This document shows positions 33,188 through 41,944 of a DNA stretch of 64,000 nt, piece by piece; positions within the stretch are counted from its first letter, which is position 1, and each line of letters starts with the position of its first letter. The translations under genes were made by a program, and so were the position numbers. The stretch covers positions 62,001 through 126,000 of the forward strand of contig NZ_PCPR01000014.1 in NCBI RefSeq assembly GCF_002979775.1. The letters are read 5' to 3'. The stretch comes from Arthrobacter sp. MYb23. GTDB lineage: Bacteria > Actinomycetota > Actinomycetes > Actinomycetales > Micrococcaceae. Under the pieces are notes generated by a model that worked only from the letters and a program-made list of their open reading frames with translations, searched no databases and was not told where the DNA came from.

Positions 33188-33670
33188 ATGACATCGCAGC
33201 AGGTTTTCCCGTCCGAAGCTTTCCCCGCCTACCCGGTCATCCGCGTCAATGCGCCAGCCGGTTGGACCCAGCAGGTGGTCCCCGATGCCGTGGGCGCCTT
33301 GATGGCCCCCGCGTCCGAGGGCAAGTACACCGCCAACGTGATCATCTCGGTTTCGCGTCGCTTGCCGGGATACCAACTCCAGGATATCGCCGCATCCGTG
33401 GACTCGTTCCTGGACGCCTTGCCGGATGCAGTCCTGCTCGCCACAGAGCCAGTGGCGATTAATGGCCGGGATTGGCACGTGCGCGAGGCACGTTACACCC
33501 ACCCGCAGGCGGGATCACTGACCCAGTTCACCGCCGTCACAGTGGTCCATCAGGACGCCGCTGCTGATGTGGTCCAGCTGACCGGAAGCTGCCAACCAAT
33601 TGAAGACAATAAAGACCTCAAGGCCATCTATTCGCTGGTTGCCAGCGCGGACGTCACGCCAGCGCCCTAG
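33188..33670 (+). CDS. PsbP/DcrB/LpqN-like protein
   Basis: A 160-residue soluble protein. The opening VIRVNAPAGWTQQVVPDA, middle NVIISVSRRLPG and INGRDWHVREARYT pieces fit the Mog1/PsbP/DcrB (DUF1795, LpqN) alpha-beta fold. There is no signal peptide or lipobox. GGAAAGG is upstream of the ATG. It is cotranscribed with the WXG100 protein, so it may be its chaperone or cognate immunity factor; in type VI systems DUF1795 proteins chaperone effectors. That role is inferred. Its 3' end overlaps the convergent oxidoreductase gene by 17 bp. Confidence 0.62.
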   Translation: MTSQQVFPSEAFPAYPVIRVNAPAGWTQQVVPDAVGALMAPASEGKYTANVIISVSRRLPGYQLQDIAASVDSFLDALPDAVLLATEPVAINGRDWHVREARYTHPQAGSLTQFTAVTVVHQDAAADVVQLTGSCQPIEDNKDLKAIYSLVASADVTPAP

Positions 33671-34700
33671 CCTGCTCAATCAGCTTCAGCACCGCAACGG
33701 AATCAGCCGGATCCACTGGCGCCGGAAGCGCGGAGGCCACGCCGCCGTCGTCGAGCTTTTCGGCGAGAATCCTGTAGAACTCGGGATACGCACCGCGCTC
33801 TGTGGGGATGGTGGTGCGCTGCCCGTTTGCCTCAAGCGCGCCATGGTTTTGGGGAGTTTCGACGCCGTACTCCGAGTCCGTTGGAAGCCCGCCACCCAGC
33901 ACATAGGGCTCCTGCGGGTCGGTGCCGAACTTCACGAAGCCACCCGCTGTGCCGAGGACGCGGAAGCGTGGGCCAGGGAGGTGGCTGTTGAGGTTGATGG
34001 TGACATGGCTGACCACCCCCGACTCGTGCCGGAGCGCAAGAAAGACGTCGTCGTCGGCGCTTTCCTGAGGACGACGAGCCGTGATCTCCGCGAAGGTGAC
34101 AGTGGCCGGCCCAAAGAACTGAAGAGTGAGATCAAGGACGTGGGTACCGAGGTCGAACAGGACACCGCCGCCGTCTTCGGCCGTGGCGCTGGCTTTCCAG
34201 GCCTTGGCAATCTCCGGCGCCCAGCGCTCCATGCCCACCTCAAACCGGGTCACGGTCCCCAGCGTCCCGGCGTCGAGCAGTTTCTTCACGGTGAGCGAGT
34301 CACCATCCCAGCGGCGGTTTTGGTACACGGTGAGGACACGGCCTAGTTTTGCCGCCAGCTGGATCAGTTCCTCGCCCTCGGCGCTGCGCACCGTGAACGG
34401 TTTATCAACGACGACGTCGAGCCCGGCTTCCAGGGCAGCTTTCGCGAGCGGGAAATGAGTGGCGGGCGGCGTGCCCAGGACCACGAGGTCCAATTCGTCA
34501 GCGAGGGCCAGGATGTCCTGTGGGGTGTTGACGATCCGCGTTTCCGGGTAGCGCTCTTTCGCTTTCGCTTGCCTTCCGGCGTCCGAGGTTGAGATGACGG
34601 AGAGCTCATAAGCAGGGTTGGTGGCGATGTAGGGCGCGTGGAAGACGCTGCCCGACAGGCCAAAGCCTGCGACGGCGGTACGGATCGGCTGGGAAGTCAT
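33654..34700 (-). CDS. Gfo/Idh/MocA family oxidoreductase
   Basis: A 348-residue NAD(P)-dependent oxidoreductase. The N-terminal Rossmann domain shows GFGLSGSVFHAPYI, the aldose/inositol dehydrogenase form, and VVDKPFTVRSAEGEELI carries the conserved EKP-like (here DKP) motif. The C-terminal domain contains GGGVLFDLGTHVLD, whose histidine is the catalytic region. YdgJ/IolW-type enzymes act on inositols or sugars. Substrate not predictable. It is followed by a 32-bp tandem repeat on its upstream side. Confidence 0.9.
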   Translation of the reverse strand: MTSQPIRTAVAGFGLSGSVFHAPYIATNPAYELSVISTSDAGRQAKAKERYPETRIVNTPQDILALADELDLVVLGTPPATHFPLAKAALEAGLDVVVDKPFTVRSAEGEELIQLAAKLGRVLTVYQNRRWDGDSLTVKKLLDAGTLGTVTRFEVGMERWAPEIAKAWKASATAEDGGGVLFDLGTHVLDLTLQFFGPATVTFAEITARRPQESADDDVFLALRHESGVVSHVTINLNSHLPGPRFRVLGTAGGFVKFGTDPQEPYVLGGGLPTDSEYGVETPQNHGALEANGQRTTIPTERGAYPEFYRILAEKLDDGGVASALPAPVDPADSVAVLKLIEQARALA

Positions 34701-34764
34701 GTGCCTAGGCTACAGATCCTCTCGCAGGTAATAGCCCTTTGACGCCATCCCTCTATCAGCGGGT

Positions 34765-34860
34765 GAGCGAGCGTCCGGCCCAAGCACGAGGGACATGAGC
34801 GAGCGTCCGGCCCAAGCACGAGGGAGGTGAGCGAGCGTCCGGCCCAAGCACGCGGGATGT
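34765..34860. repeat. Three tandem 32-bp repeats
   Basis: Exactly three units at 34765-34796, 34797-34828 and 34829-34860, each beginning GAGCGAGCGTCCGGCCCAAG. Units differ only near the end (GACAT, GAGGT, GATGT). No spacers, so not CRISPR. It lies between the oxidoreductase start and the terminator of the peptide operon. Confidence 0.9.
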
Positions 34861-34879
34861 GAGAGACGGTTGGGACGGC

Positions 34880-34934
34880 GAAGGCCGGGAACCGCCCCGA
34901 ACCAATGACTTGGTTTAGGGCGTTCCCGGCCTTC
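34880..34934 (-). terminator. Terminator of the dipeptide ABC operon
   Basis: GAAGGCCGGGAAC and GTTCCCGGCCTTC close a long stem (34880-34934) with one bulge; an inner AACCAA/TTGGTT stem completes it. It is 35 bp after the stop codon of the binding-protein gene. Confidence 0.85.
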
Positions 34935-34969
34935 AGGAAACTACACTTTGGGAAACTACAGCGTGAGGG

Positions 34970-36697
34970 CTACTTCTTGGCGCCCTTTTCCCAGCCGAGG
35001 GTAGTCCAGTCCGGAACGTTGGAGAGGCTCTTGAACAGGGACGGACCGTAGTTGGCCAGGCCCGTTCGTACGAACTGGATCTCCGGGCCGTTCAACACGG
35101 TACCCATGGAGAAGTACTTCTCCATGTGCTTCTTCTCAACCTCCATGGCAGCCTTGTTGCGCTCAGTGTCATCGGCGATGGTTGCCAAACGCTTGATTTC
35201 CGCGTCGAGTTCAGCGTCGCCCAAGCCGTTTTCGTTCGTAGCGGAGTCGTAGTACTGCTTCACGGCGTCGGTAGCATCCGGACCCACGGTGTAACCGGAG
35301 ATGGTCACATCGAACTCGCGTCCGCCGATCACCTTGCCGAAGTCAGCGTCACCGCGCTGATCGATGGTGACATCCATACCGGCAGCCTTGAGCTGGTTCT
35401 GCAGGGTCTGCGAGGTTGCAGCCGTGGTGGGGTCGTCACCGAAGTTGGTGATCTTGAAGGAGACTGGGACGCCGTCCTTGGCCATGATGCCCTTGTCGTT
35501 GGCCGTGTAACCGGCGTCCGTAAGAACCTTCTTGGCAGCCTCAGCGCCGGTGTCCTTCACGGGGTAGTTGTCCTGGTAGTACTCGGAGAACGGCATGAGC
35601 ATCATGGAGCCCGAGCTTTCCTCGGACCAGTTCAGGCCGTTGAAGCGTACATCGCGGATGGCCTTGCGGTCGACGGCGGTGAAGATCGCCTTGCGTACTG
35701 CGACGTCCGTCAAGGCCGGGCGCTTGGCGTTCAGGTTCAGGCCACCGGCAAACAGGCGCTGACCGCGGCGTACCTCGGAGTTGGTGGTTCCCTCAAGCTG
35801 CTTGTAACGGCCCAGCGTGCGGCCGTTGGCGGCGTCGATCTCACCGTTCTTGAACGCTGCGATGGTTGCACTCGGCTCCATCTGGCGCCAGATGACCTTC
35901 TCCAGGACCGGCTTCTGGCCCCACCACTTGTCGTTGGGCACCATGGTGACGGTCTTGGCCGTAGTGTCGTAGTTTTCTACCTTGAACGGACCTGCCATCC
36001 ATTCGGGGTGCATGTTGCCGGCAAACCCCGTATTGAAGATCTCGGGGGTATTGATGGCCGGGTGGATCAGGCCGAAGAAAAGGCCTTCCAACGGAAAGAC
36101 CGGCTGGGTGGTGGTGACAATGACTTCTTTGTCGTTGGCGCCAGCCTTGACGGAGTCCACAAAAGCGTATGCGCCAGCGGTGACGATGTCGATGGACTTG
36201 TCTTCACCCTTGAGCATGTTCCAGGTGTTTTCGAACGTCTTGACGTCGATGGGTGTCCCATCGTTCCACGTCGCTTTGTCGTTGACCTTGATGGTGACGG
36301 TCTGCTTGCCATCTTTGACTTCGCTCTTTACGTCTTCGCAGAAGTCTTTGTTCGGCTCTGCTTTGCCGTCGAAGTCAAGCTTCCAGCAACCGCCTATGCC
36401 ACCGCTGTTGATGGAGGCGGTGTTGACCGGGGTCATGAGGGCTGAGTTGTCAGCGCTGTTGCCCACATTGGAGAAGCCGTTGAAGTCCGGCCCAATGCTG
36501 CCCACAGCCAGGGTGACCGTGCCGCCCTGCTCCAGATCCTTTGCTTCCTTGGCGTTGACGCTGATCAGCTTGCTGATATCGCCGCCGCTCTCTTCGGCCT
36601 TCTGAGAGGCCGGACCCGACGGCGTTCCCCCGCCGCAAGCGGTCAGCATCAGCGTTGCTGCGAGCGCTACGCCACCGATCGTCGTGTACTTTTTCAT
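34970..36697 (-). CDS. Peptide ABC transporter, substrate-binding lipoprotein
   Basis: A 575-residue family 5 (DppA/OppA-type) binding protein. The lipobox LTAC puts the lipidated cysteine at residue 21. Family text includes KVNDKATWNDGTPIDVKTFE, EVIVTTTQPVFPLEGL, and ATIAAFKNGEIDAANG followed by RRGQRLFAGGLNLNAKRPAL. Such proteins bind di- or oligopeptides or nickel; the ligand is not predictable. It is the last gene in the operon although the binding protein usually comes first; the 79-bp gap after the ATPase gene may contain its own promoter or a processing site. Confidence 0.92.
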   Translation of the reverse strand: MKKYTTIGGVALAATLMLTACGGGTPSGPASQKAEESGGDISKLISVNAKEAKDLEQGGTVTLAVGSIGPDFNGFSNVGNSADNSALMTPVNTASINSGGIGGCWKLDFDGKAEPNKDFCEDVKSEVKDGKQTVTIKVNDKATWNDGTPIDVKTFENTWNMLKGEDKSIDIVTAGAYAFVDSVKAGANDKEVIVTTTQPVFPLEGLFFGLIHPAINTPEIFNTGFAGNMHPEWMAGPFKVENYDTTAKTVTMVPNDKWWGQKPVLEKVIWRQMEPSATIAAFKNGEIDAANGRTLGRYKQLEGTTNSEVRRGQRLFAGGLNLNAKRPALTDVAVRKAIFTAVDRKAIRDVRFNGLNWSEESSGSMMLMPFSEYYQDNYPVKDTGAEAAKKVLTDAGYTANDKGIMAKDGVPVSFKITNFGDDPTTAATSQTLQNQLKAAGMDVTIDQRGDADFGKVIGGREFDVTISGYTVGPDATDAVKQYYDSATNENGLGDAELDAEIKRLATIADDTERNKAAMEVEKKHMEKYFSMGTVLNGPEIQFVRTGLANYGPSLFKSLSNVPDWTTLGWEKGAKK

Positions 36698-36776
36698 GGT
36701 TTGCCCTTCATGGTTACGACTGGAAATTCATTTGCGAGTTGAGACCAGAGATTCTTTTCAAATGCGTCATATGTCG

Positions 36777-38942
36777 TCAGGCATGCACCACCAGCATGTC
36801 GGCATCTATCTCTCCATCGGGGAAGAAGCATGCGAAATCCTGTGTGCCTTCCTTCTCCGAAGCCAATGGCGGCTCCAGATTAAGGCACTTCTCCTGCTTC
36901 GCGGCAGGTAGTGCGGCAAACACGGGACAGCGGGTGGCAAAATTGCATCCCTTGGGAGCATCAAGCGGGCTTGGAAGGTCCCCCTGCAGGATGATGCGTT
37001 CGCGGGTGCGTTCCAGGGTGGGGTCCGGCACCGGGATCGCGGACAGCAGGGCCCGGGTGTAGGGGTGGCGCGGGTTGTCGAAGACGTCGTCCACGTCGCC
37101 GGTTTCCACGATCTTGCCGAGGTACATCACGGCCACACGGTCGGAGATGTGCCGTACGACGGAGAGGTCGTGGGCCACCATGAGGTAGCTCAGGCCCAGT
37201 TCGGCACGGAGCTTGTCCAGTAGGTTGATGACACCGGCCTGCACGGATACATCCAGCGCGGAGACCGGTTCGTCCAGCACCACGAGCTTCGGATTGACCG
37301 CGAGCGCCCGGGCAATACCGATGCGTTGGCGCTGGCCACCGGAGAACTGGTTGGGGAAGCGGTTCACATGGTCAGGTTGCAAGCCCACCAGCTTCATGAG
37401 TTCCATGATGCGTTTCTTGATGGCGGCCTTGGGCATGCCAAGGTTTTCCAGGGGTTCGGCCAGGACTTCGTACACCGTGAAGCGCGGATCCAGGGCGCCT
37501 GTGGGGTCCTGGAAGACCATCTGCATTTCCTTGCGCATGGCCATCTTGGTCTTGTGGTCCGTGGCCACTTTGTTGCTGACGCCGCCGATGATGACTTCGC
37601 CCACCTGATCCGGGTGGAATTCCATGATTTCCAGGAGTGTGGTGGTCTTGCCGCAGCCGGACTCGCCCACAATCGAGACGCACTCGCCTTCGCGGATATC
37701 GAAGCTCAGTCCGTCCACGGCCTTGACCGTGCCGATCCGTCGCTTGATCAAGGCACCCTTGAGCAGCGGGAAGTGCTTCTTCACGTCCTTGAGTTCCAGG
37801 ACCTTTGCGCGCTCGGCGCGGGCCACGCCGTCGAACTTTGACACCGGCTTGGGCGGTGCGTGGAAAATCTTGTGCGCGTCGGCATCGCCGGTCAACTCGT
37901 TGGCCTTGATGCAAGCGGCTTTGTGACCCAGCGTCTGACTTTCAACACCGGGCACCGGGAAAAGTTCCGGTTCACCGTGCAGGCAGGCGTCGCTGACCAT
38001 GGGGCAGCGGGCGGCGAAGGAGCACCCGGTCACCGGCAGGGCCAGGTTGGGTGGTGTCCCTTCAATGGGAACCAACGACTGCCTGGTGGCAGTGTCCACA
38101 CGCGGAACCGCGCCGAGCAGGCCCAGCGTGTAGGGCATCCGGGGGTTGTAGTAGATGTCCTCCACCGTGCCGGTTTCCACGGGTTTGCCTGCGTACATCA
38201 CCATGATGTCGTCAGCCATGCCCGCGACAACACCGAGGTCGTGCGTGATCATGACGACGGCGGCGCCGGTCTCCTCTTGCGCGGTGTGCAGGACTTCCAG
38301 CACCTGCGCCTGGATGGTGACGTCCAACGCCGTCGTGGGTTCATCAGCGATGAGCACCCGGGGATCGTTGGCGATGGCGATGGCGATCATGACGCGCTGG
38401 CGCATGCCGCCGGAAAACTCGTGCGGGAAGGCTTTCAGCCGGTCCTTGGGGCTCGGGATGCCCACCATGCGCAAAAGTTCGATGGCGCGGGCTTCTTTGG
38501 CCTGCTTGCTCATGGTGGGGTTGTGAACCGTGAGCGCCTCGATGATCTGGTGGCCCACCGTGTAGACGGGTGTCAGAGAGGAAAGCGGGTCCTGGAACAC
38601 CATGGCGATGTCACTGCCGCGGTGCTTGCACATGGCTTTGTCGCTGAGGCCCAGCAGCTCTTTGCCTTTGAAGCGCACGGAACCGGTGATGTCCGCGGTT
38701 TCGGGCAGGAGCCCCATGATGGCCATGGACGTGACGGACTTACCGGAACCGGATTCGCCCACGATGCCCAGGGTTTTGCCCGGCATGAGGTCGAAATCCA
38801 CTCCGCGAACCGCGTGGACTACGCCGTTCTCGGAATTGAAGCGGACGTTGAGGTCGCGGACGCTCAAGACGGCGTCGCCGGGGGCGTAGAGCCCGGCATC
38901 GCGGAGGCGCTCAGCGGGTGTCTGGGAAGTGTTGGTGCTCAT
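36777..38942 (-). CDS. Peptide ABC transporter, fused dual ATP-binding protein (DppD-DppF type)
   Basis: A 721-residue protein with two complete ATPase domains. Domain 1 shows Walker A GIVGESGSGKS (about 59-69), signature FSGGMRQRVMIAI and a C-terminal oligopeptide/dipeptide linker with the cysteines in GCSFAARCPMVSDAC. Domain 2 has Walker A VGESGCGKTT (about 428-437) and signature FSGGQRQRIGIAR, and repeats the terminal GCNFATRCPVF. Both should hydrolyse ATP. This is the DppDF fusion common in actinobacteria. It overlaps dppC by 4 bp. Confidence 0.94.
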   Translation of the reverse strand: MSTNTSQTPAERLRDAGLYAPGDAVLSVRDLNVRFNSENGVVHAVRGVDFDLMPGKTLGIVGESGSGKSVTSMAIMGLLPETADITGSVRFKGKELLGLSDKAMCKHRGSDIAMVFQDPLSSLTPVYTVGHQIIEALTVHNPTMSKQAKEARAIELLRMVGIPSPKDRLKAFPHEFSGGMRQRVMIAIAIANDPRVLIADEPTTALDVTIQAQVLEVLHTAQEETGAAVVMITHDLGVVAGMADDIMVMYAGKPVETGTVEDIYYNPRMPYTLGLLGAVPRVDTATRQSLVPIEGTPPNLALPVTGCSFAARCPMVSDACLHGEPELFPVPGVESQTLGHKAACIKANELTGDADAHKIFHAPPKPVSKFDGVARAERAKVLELKDVKKHFPLLKGALIKRRIGTVKAVDGLSFDIREGECVSIVGESGCGKTTTLLEIMEFHPDQVGEVIIGGVSNKVATDHKTKMAMRKEMQMVFQDPTGALDPRFTVYEVLAEPLENLGMPKAAIKKRIMELMKLVGLQPDHVNRFPNQFSGGQRQRIGIARALAVNPKLVVLDEPVSALDVSVQAGVINLLDKLRAELGLSYLMVAHDLSVVRHISDRVAVMYLGKIVETGDVDDVFDNPRHPYTRALLSAIPVPDPTLERTRERIILQGDLPSPLDAPKGCNFATRCPVFAALPAAKQEKCLNLEPPLASEKEGTQDFACFFPDGEIDADMLVVHA

Positions 38943-39898
38943 TTGGCAGCCTTTGCGGTCTTGGTCTTGGCCCGTCCAATGGAGCTGGAGCTGGGGTCAA
39001 AGGCGTCACGGAGGCCGTCATTCATCATGGCCAGTGACCCCGTCAGCAGGAACATGACAGTCAGTGGCACCCAGAACATCCAGGGGAACGAGGACACCTG
39101 ACCGGTGGCCTGGCCGATGAGGACACCGAGGCTGACGTCAGGAAGCTTGATGCCGATCCCAATGAAGGAGAACGCGACCTCGGCCAGGATTGCCCCGGTG
39201 ATGCCACGGGTGAAGTCGAGCACCAGCAGCGAGCCGATGTTCGGAACCAGGTGGCGCCAGACGATTCGACGGGAAGGGACTCCCATGTACTTGGCGGCTT
39301 TGACGTAATCGCGCTGCATGAGGGACATGGACAGCGAGCGCACCAGCCGGGCGGTTCCCATCCAGCTGAAGAACAGGAGCACGACCACCAGCAAGAGCCA
39401 GCTGGGGAGGTCCTTGAGCCCACCACTTCCGCTGGTTGCGACGGCGACCACCAGGATGGCGGGCATCATGATGAGCGCTTCGAGGATGAACAGCATGGTG
39501 GCATCCACCTTGCCGCCGAAGAACGCCATGGTGCAGCCATACACGGCGGAGATCAGCACGGATATACCGCCCACGATCAAGCCGATGAGGATAGAAGTCC
39601 GGGTACCGTCCACAATGAGCGCCATGAGGTCGATGCCGGCCTGCGTGGTCCCCAGCAGGTGGTCCGGCGACGGCGGCATACCGATGTTCAACGGGTCAAG
39701 GGTGTCCTTGTCCCACGACGTCAGGAACCCGCCAAAGATCGAAAAGAGGAACAAGGCGAGGAAAATGAACAAACCGGCGACGGCGGTCCGGTTACGCATG
39801 AAGCGACGGAAGATGATGCGGGATTTCCCAATGACGACGTCCTGGTCACCAACCCGGGCTTCGTCAATTTCCGCAATGGGATCAATGATGTTGGTCAT
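38939..39898 (-). CDS. Peptide ABC transporter, permease (DppC type)
   Basis: A 319-residue permease with about six helices. The cytoplasmic N-terminal ~35 residues precede the first helix (RNRTAVAGLFIFLALFLFSI). The EAA loop reads MQRDYVKAAKYMGVPSRRIV and fits the coupling motif. It overlaps dppB by one base (TAATG) and the ATPase by four. With dppB it makes the membrane channel for peptides. Confidence 0.93.
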   Translation of the reverse strand: MTNIIDPIAEIDEARVGDQDVVIGKSRIIFRRFMRNRTAVAGLFIFLALFLFSIFGGFLTSWDKDTLDPLNIGMPPSPDHLLGTTQAGIDLMALIVDGTRTSILIGLIVGGISVLISAVYGCTMAFFGGKVDATMLFILEALIMMPAILVVAVATSGSGGLKDLPSWLLLVVVLLFFSWMGTARLVRSLSMSLMQRDYVKAAKYMGVPSRRIVWRHLVPNIGSLLVLDFTRGITGAILAEVAFSFIGIGIKLPDVSLGVLIGQATGQVSSFPWMFWVPLTVMFLLTGSLAMMNDGLRDAFDPSSSSIGRAKTKTAKAAK

Positions 39899-40881
39899 TA
39901 CTGGACCCTCACTCGTGGATCGACCAGTGTGGTGGCGAAGTCGGCAAGGATGGCGCCGATCGCGAAGATCACTGAACCATAGGCCAGCGTGGCAGTGGCT
40001 ACATTGACGTCCTGAAGGCTGATGGCCTGGATGCTCCAGAGGCCAATGCCTGGCCAGGCGAAGATGGCCTCCGCGAAGAACCCACCCGTGAAGATGGCGG
40101 GGATGGTGAATGCAATGCTCTGCGCCACCGGGATGAAGGACACCCGCAGGGCGTGCTTCCTGATGGCCTGGTTTCGGGTGAGCCCCTTGGCCCGGGCGGT
40201 GCGGACGAAGTCAGCATTCACGTTGTCCAGGAGGTACTGCCGCTGGGCGATCTGGTAACCGGCCCAACCGAAGATGGTCATCGCGAAGGTGGGCACGGCG
40301 TAGTGGGCCACAAGGTCAACGAAAGCCGGCCAGCCAGGTTCAATTCCCGGCGTCGAAATTCCCGTCACGAAGAAGATGCGCTGTCCGACGGCCTCGTTGA
40401 TGCCGATGGCTCCCAGCTGCACCAGGAAATACGCGATGGGTGCGGGCAGGATGTGGACCAGGTAGCTGTAGGACGTGATGACGCGGTCCTGGACCTTGTA
40501 CTGGCGGGCTGCGGAGTAGACACCCAGAGCCACGCCGATGATCAGGGTGAGGATGATCGAGGCGATGAACAGCCGGGTGGAAACCAGCACGCGGTCAGCA
40601 AATTCGGCGTTGACGAAGGCGCCATTCGGGCTACGGCCCCAGTCCCACCGGGTGACGATGCCCCAGAGCCAATCCAGGTAACGCTCCCAGGCGTTTTTGT
40701 CCGGATCCAGTCCGAGCCCCCGGAAAGAGGCAGCTACCTGTTCGGGGGTTGGCCGCGGGATTTTCTCCTGCTCGAGGACGGCCGGCTTCAGCGACGAGAC
40801 TGCCAGGAAGTAGCCTGCACTGGTGGTCAGGAAGATCATGATCAGGTAGATACCTGACCGCTTCATCAGATATTTCAGCAT
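39898..40881 (-). CDS. Peptide ABC transporter, permease (DppB type)
   Basis: A 327-residue permease, first gene of the operon. The first helix is IYLIMIFLTTSAGYFLAVSS, with the family signature VLVSTRLFIASIILTLIIGV and the EAA loop VRTARAKGLTRNQAIRKHAL. The N-terminal periplasmic domain between helix 1 and 2 is longer than in E. coli DppB but within the actinobacterial range. The promoter should lie in the 333-bp spacer upstream. Confidence 0.93.
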   Translation of the reverse strand: MLKYLMKRSGIYLIMIFLTTSAGYFLAVSSLKPAVLEQEKIPRPTPEQVAASFRGLGLDPDKNAWERYLDWLWGIVTRWDWGRSPNGAFVNAEFADRVLVSTRLFIASIILTLIIGVALGVYSAARQYKVQDRVITSYSYLVHILPAPIAYFLVQLGAIGINEAVGQRIFFVTGISTPGIEPGWPAFVDLVAHYAVPTFAMTIFGWAGYQIAQRQYLLDNVNADFVRTARAKGLTRNQAIRKHALRVSFIPVAQSIAFTIPAIFTGGFFAEAIFAWPGIGLWSIQAISLQDVNVATATLAYGSVIFAIGAILADFATTLVDPRVRVQ

Positions 40882-41214
40882 GTCGGTCGGCTGCCCCGAA
40901 TCGTGGCAAAACTCAATGCTCGTCCTTCCGCGGTTCCCGGCTGTGGCCGGCGTCAGCTACGAATTGGCGCAGCGGGTTGTTGGCTCCCCCGGCACCCCTT
41001 CAGTGATCACCAGCCCTGTATGGCATGCGTCACATTCAAGAGGAAACTACCACAATAACTGCTTCACGTTTTGCTTCACGGTGTCCAGTTTCGCGCCTGC
41101 AGCCAGATTGTTATGTGCAGGTTGCGACATGTTTACGACGCCGGCGGCACTAACGCGCTCACAGCGGAGCGGGCGGGCGGGCAACCAAGGCCGTTTCGCT
41201 TGCCGGGATGCGGG
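40882..41214. other. Intergenic spacer upstream of the peptide operon
   Basis: A 333-bp region between dppB and a tetR gene. It holds the presumed dppB promoter. A direct repeat reading GTGAAGCAAAACGTGAAGCA on the minus strand (about 41064-41083) is present. No open frame with coding features, no dyad of note, and no RNA gene is seen. Confidence 0.5.
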
Positions 41215-41820
41215 TTAAGCCGGATCCAAGAGCCGCGTGATCAGCTCGCGCCAGGAATCCGTTAGCCGGGTGGGAGAAATACCTCGGACACGGACGTCGT
41301 CGACTATTCGCTCAGGGTCCAGTGCATACGTCAAGGACATCGCCATCACCCAAGGATCCGCGATTCCCGCCTCCCGCAGCAGGACCTCCATATGTCGATG
41401 CGACAGTTTGGTCGCGGGGACATCGAACCTGTTGCGCGTAGCGGCCCCGGCAGCCTTCAACAGTTCGCCATTTTCCAGGACGAAGTAGATCCGCCCTTCC
41501 CCGAAGGCCACCAGGCGATCCTTTGGCGTGGCGCCCGGTCCAAGAGGCGGGGGGCCGAACATGAAGCCAGCCTGAAATTCGGACTCCGAGTCGCTCAGCA
41601 GCGTCATCATGAGCCCGGCGCGGCTCCCGAAGCGGCGGAACACTGTCCCCTTGCCAACCTTGGCCTTGCACGCGAGCGCATCCATGGTCAGTGCTTCCGC
41701 GCCAAACTCGGCCACTAAATCCCGGGCAGCATTGAGGAGTCGCTCACGATTTCTCGCTGCGTCACTGCGCTCATGGGGCGCACCCAGGGGCACGTCCGGT
41801 CGAAGGGGGATCGAGCTCAC
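41215..41820 (-). CDS. TetR family transcriptional regulator
   Basis: A 201-residue TetR protein. The HTH is TMDALACKAKVGKGTVFRRF (about residues 45-64) followed by GSRAGLMMTLL. Translation starts at GTG 41820 without a clear ribosome site, so it may be leaderless or start later. It is divergent from an FMN reductase gene, with a perfect dyad in the spacer. The ligand domain is not one I recognise. Confidence 0.88.
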   Translation of the reverse strand: MSSIPLRPDVPLGAPHERSDAARNRERLLNAARDLVAEFGAEALTMDALACKAKVGKGTVFRRFGSRAGLMMTLLSDSESEFQAGFMFGPPPLGPGATPKDRLVAFGEGRIYFVLENGELLKAAGAATRNRFDVPATKLSHRHMEVLLREAGIADPWVMAMSLTYALDPERIVDDVRVRGISPTRLTDSWRELITRLLDPA

Positions 41821-41847
41821 AGAAATATTCTAGACCCCGGGAATAGA

Positions 41848-41867
41848 AAACGGACCATAGTCCGTTT
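41848..41867. promoter_or_regulatory. TetR operator upstream of the FMN reductase gene
   Basis: AAACGGAC-CATA-GTCCGTTT is a perfect 8+8 inverted repeat at 41848-41867. It lies 28 bp before the tetR start and 78 bp before the reductase start, so both could be repressed. Confidence 0.78.
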
Positions 41868-41944
41868 AGTATCGATGAAGGCCCCAAAGCCCAGACAACG
41901 CAGGTCGGATCCGCAAGGCACCCGGCCAGACACAAGGAGACACC

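Noticed and set aside
34765..34860. Possible CRISPR array
   Set aside because: Units are directly adjacent without spacers, only three copies, and no cas gene is present.
35126..36445. Long plus-strand frame over the peptide-binding protein
   Set aside because: Antisense shadow; the minus-strand frame has a lipobox and full family signatures.
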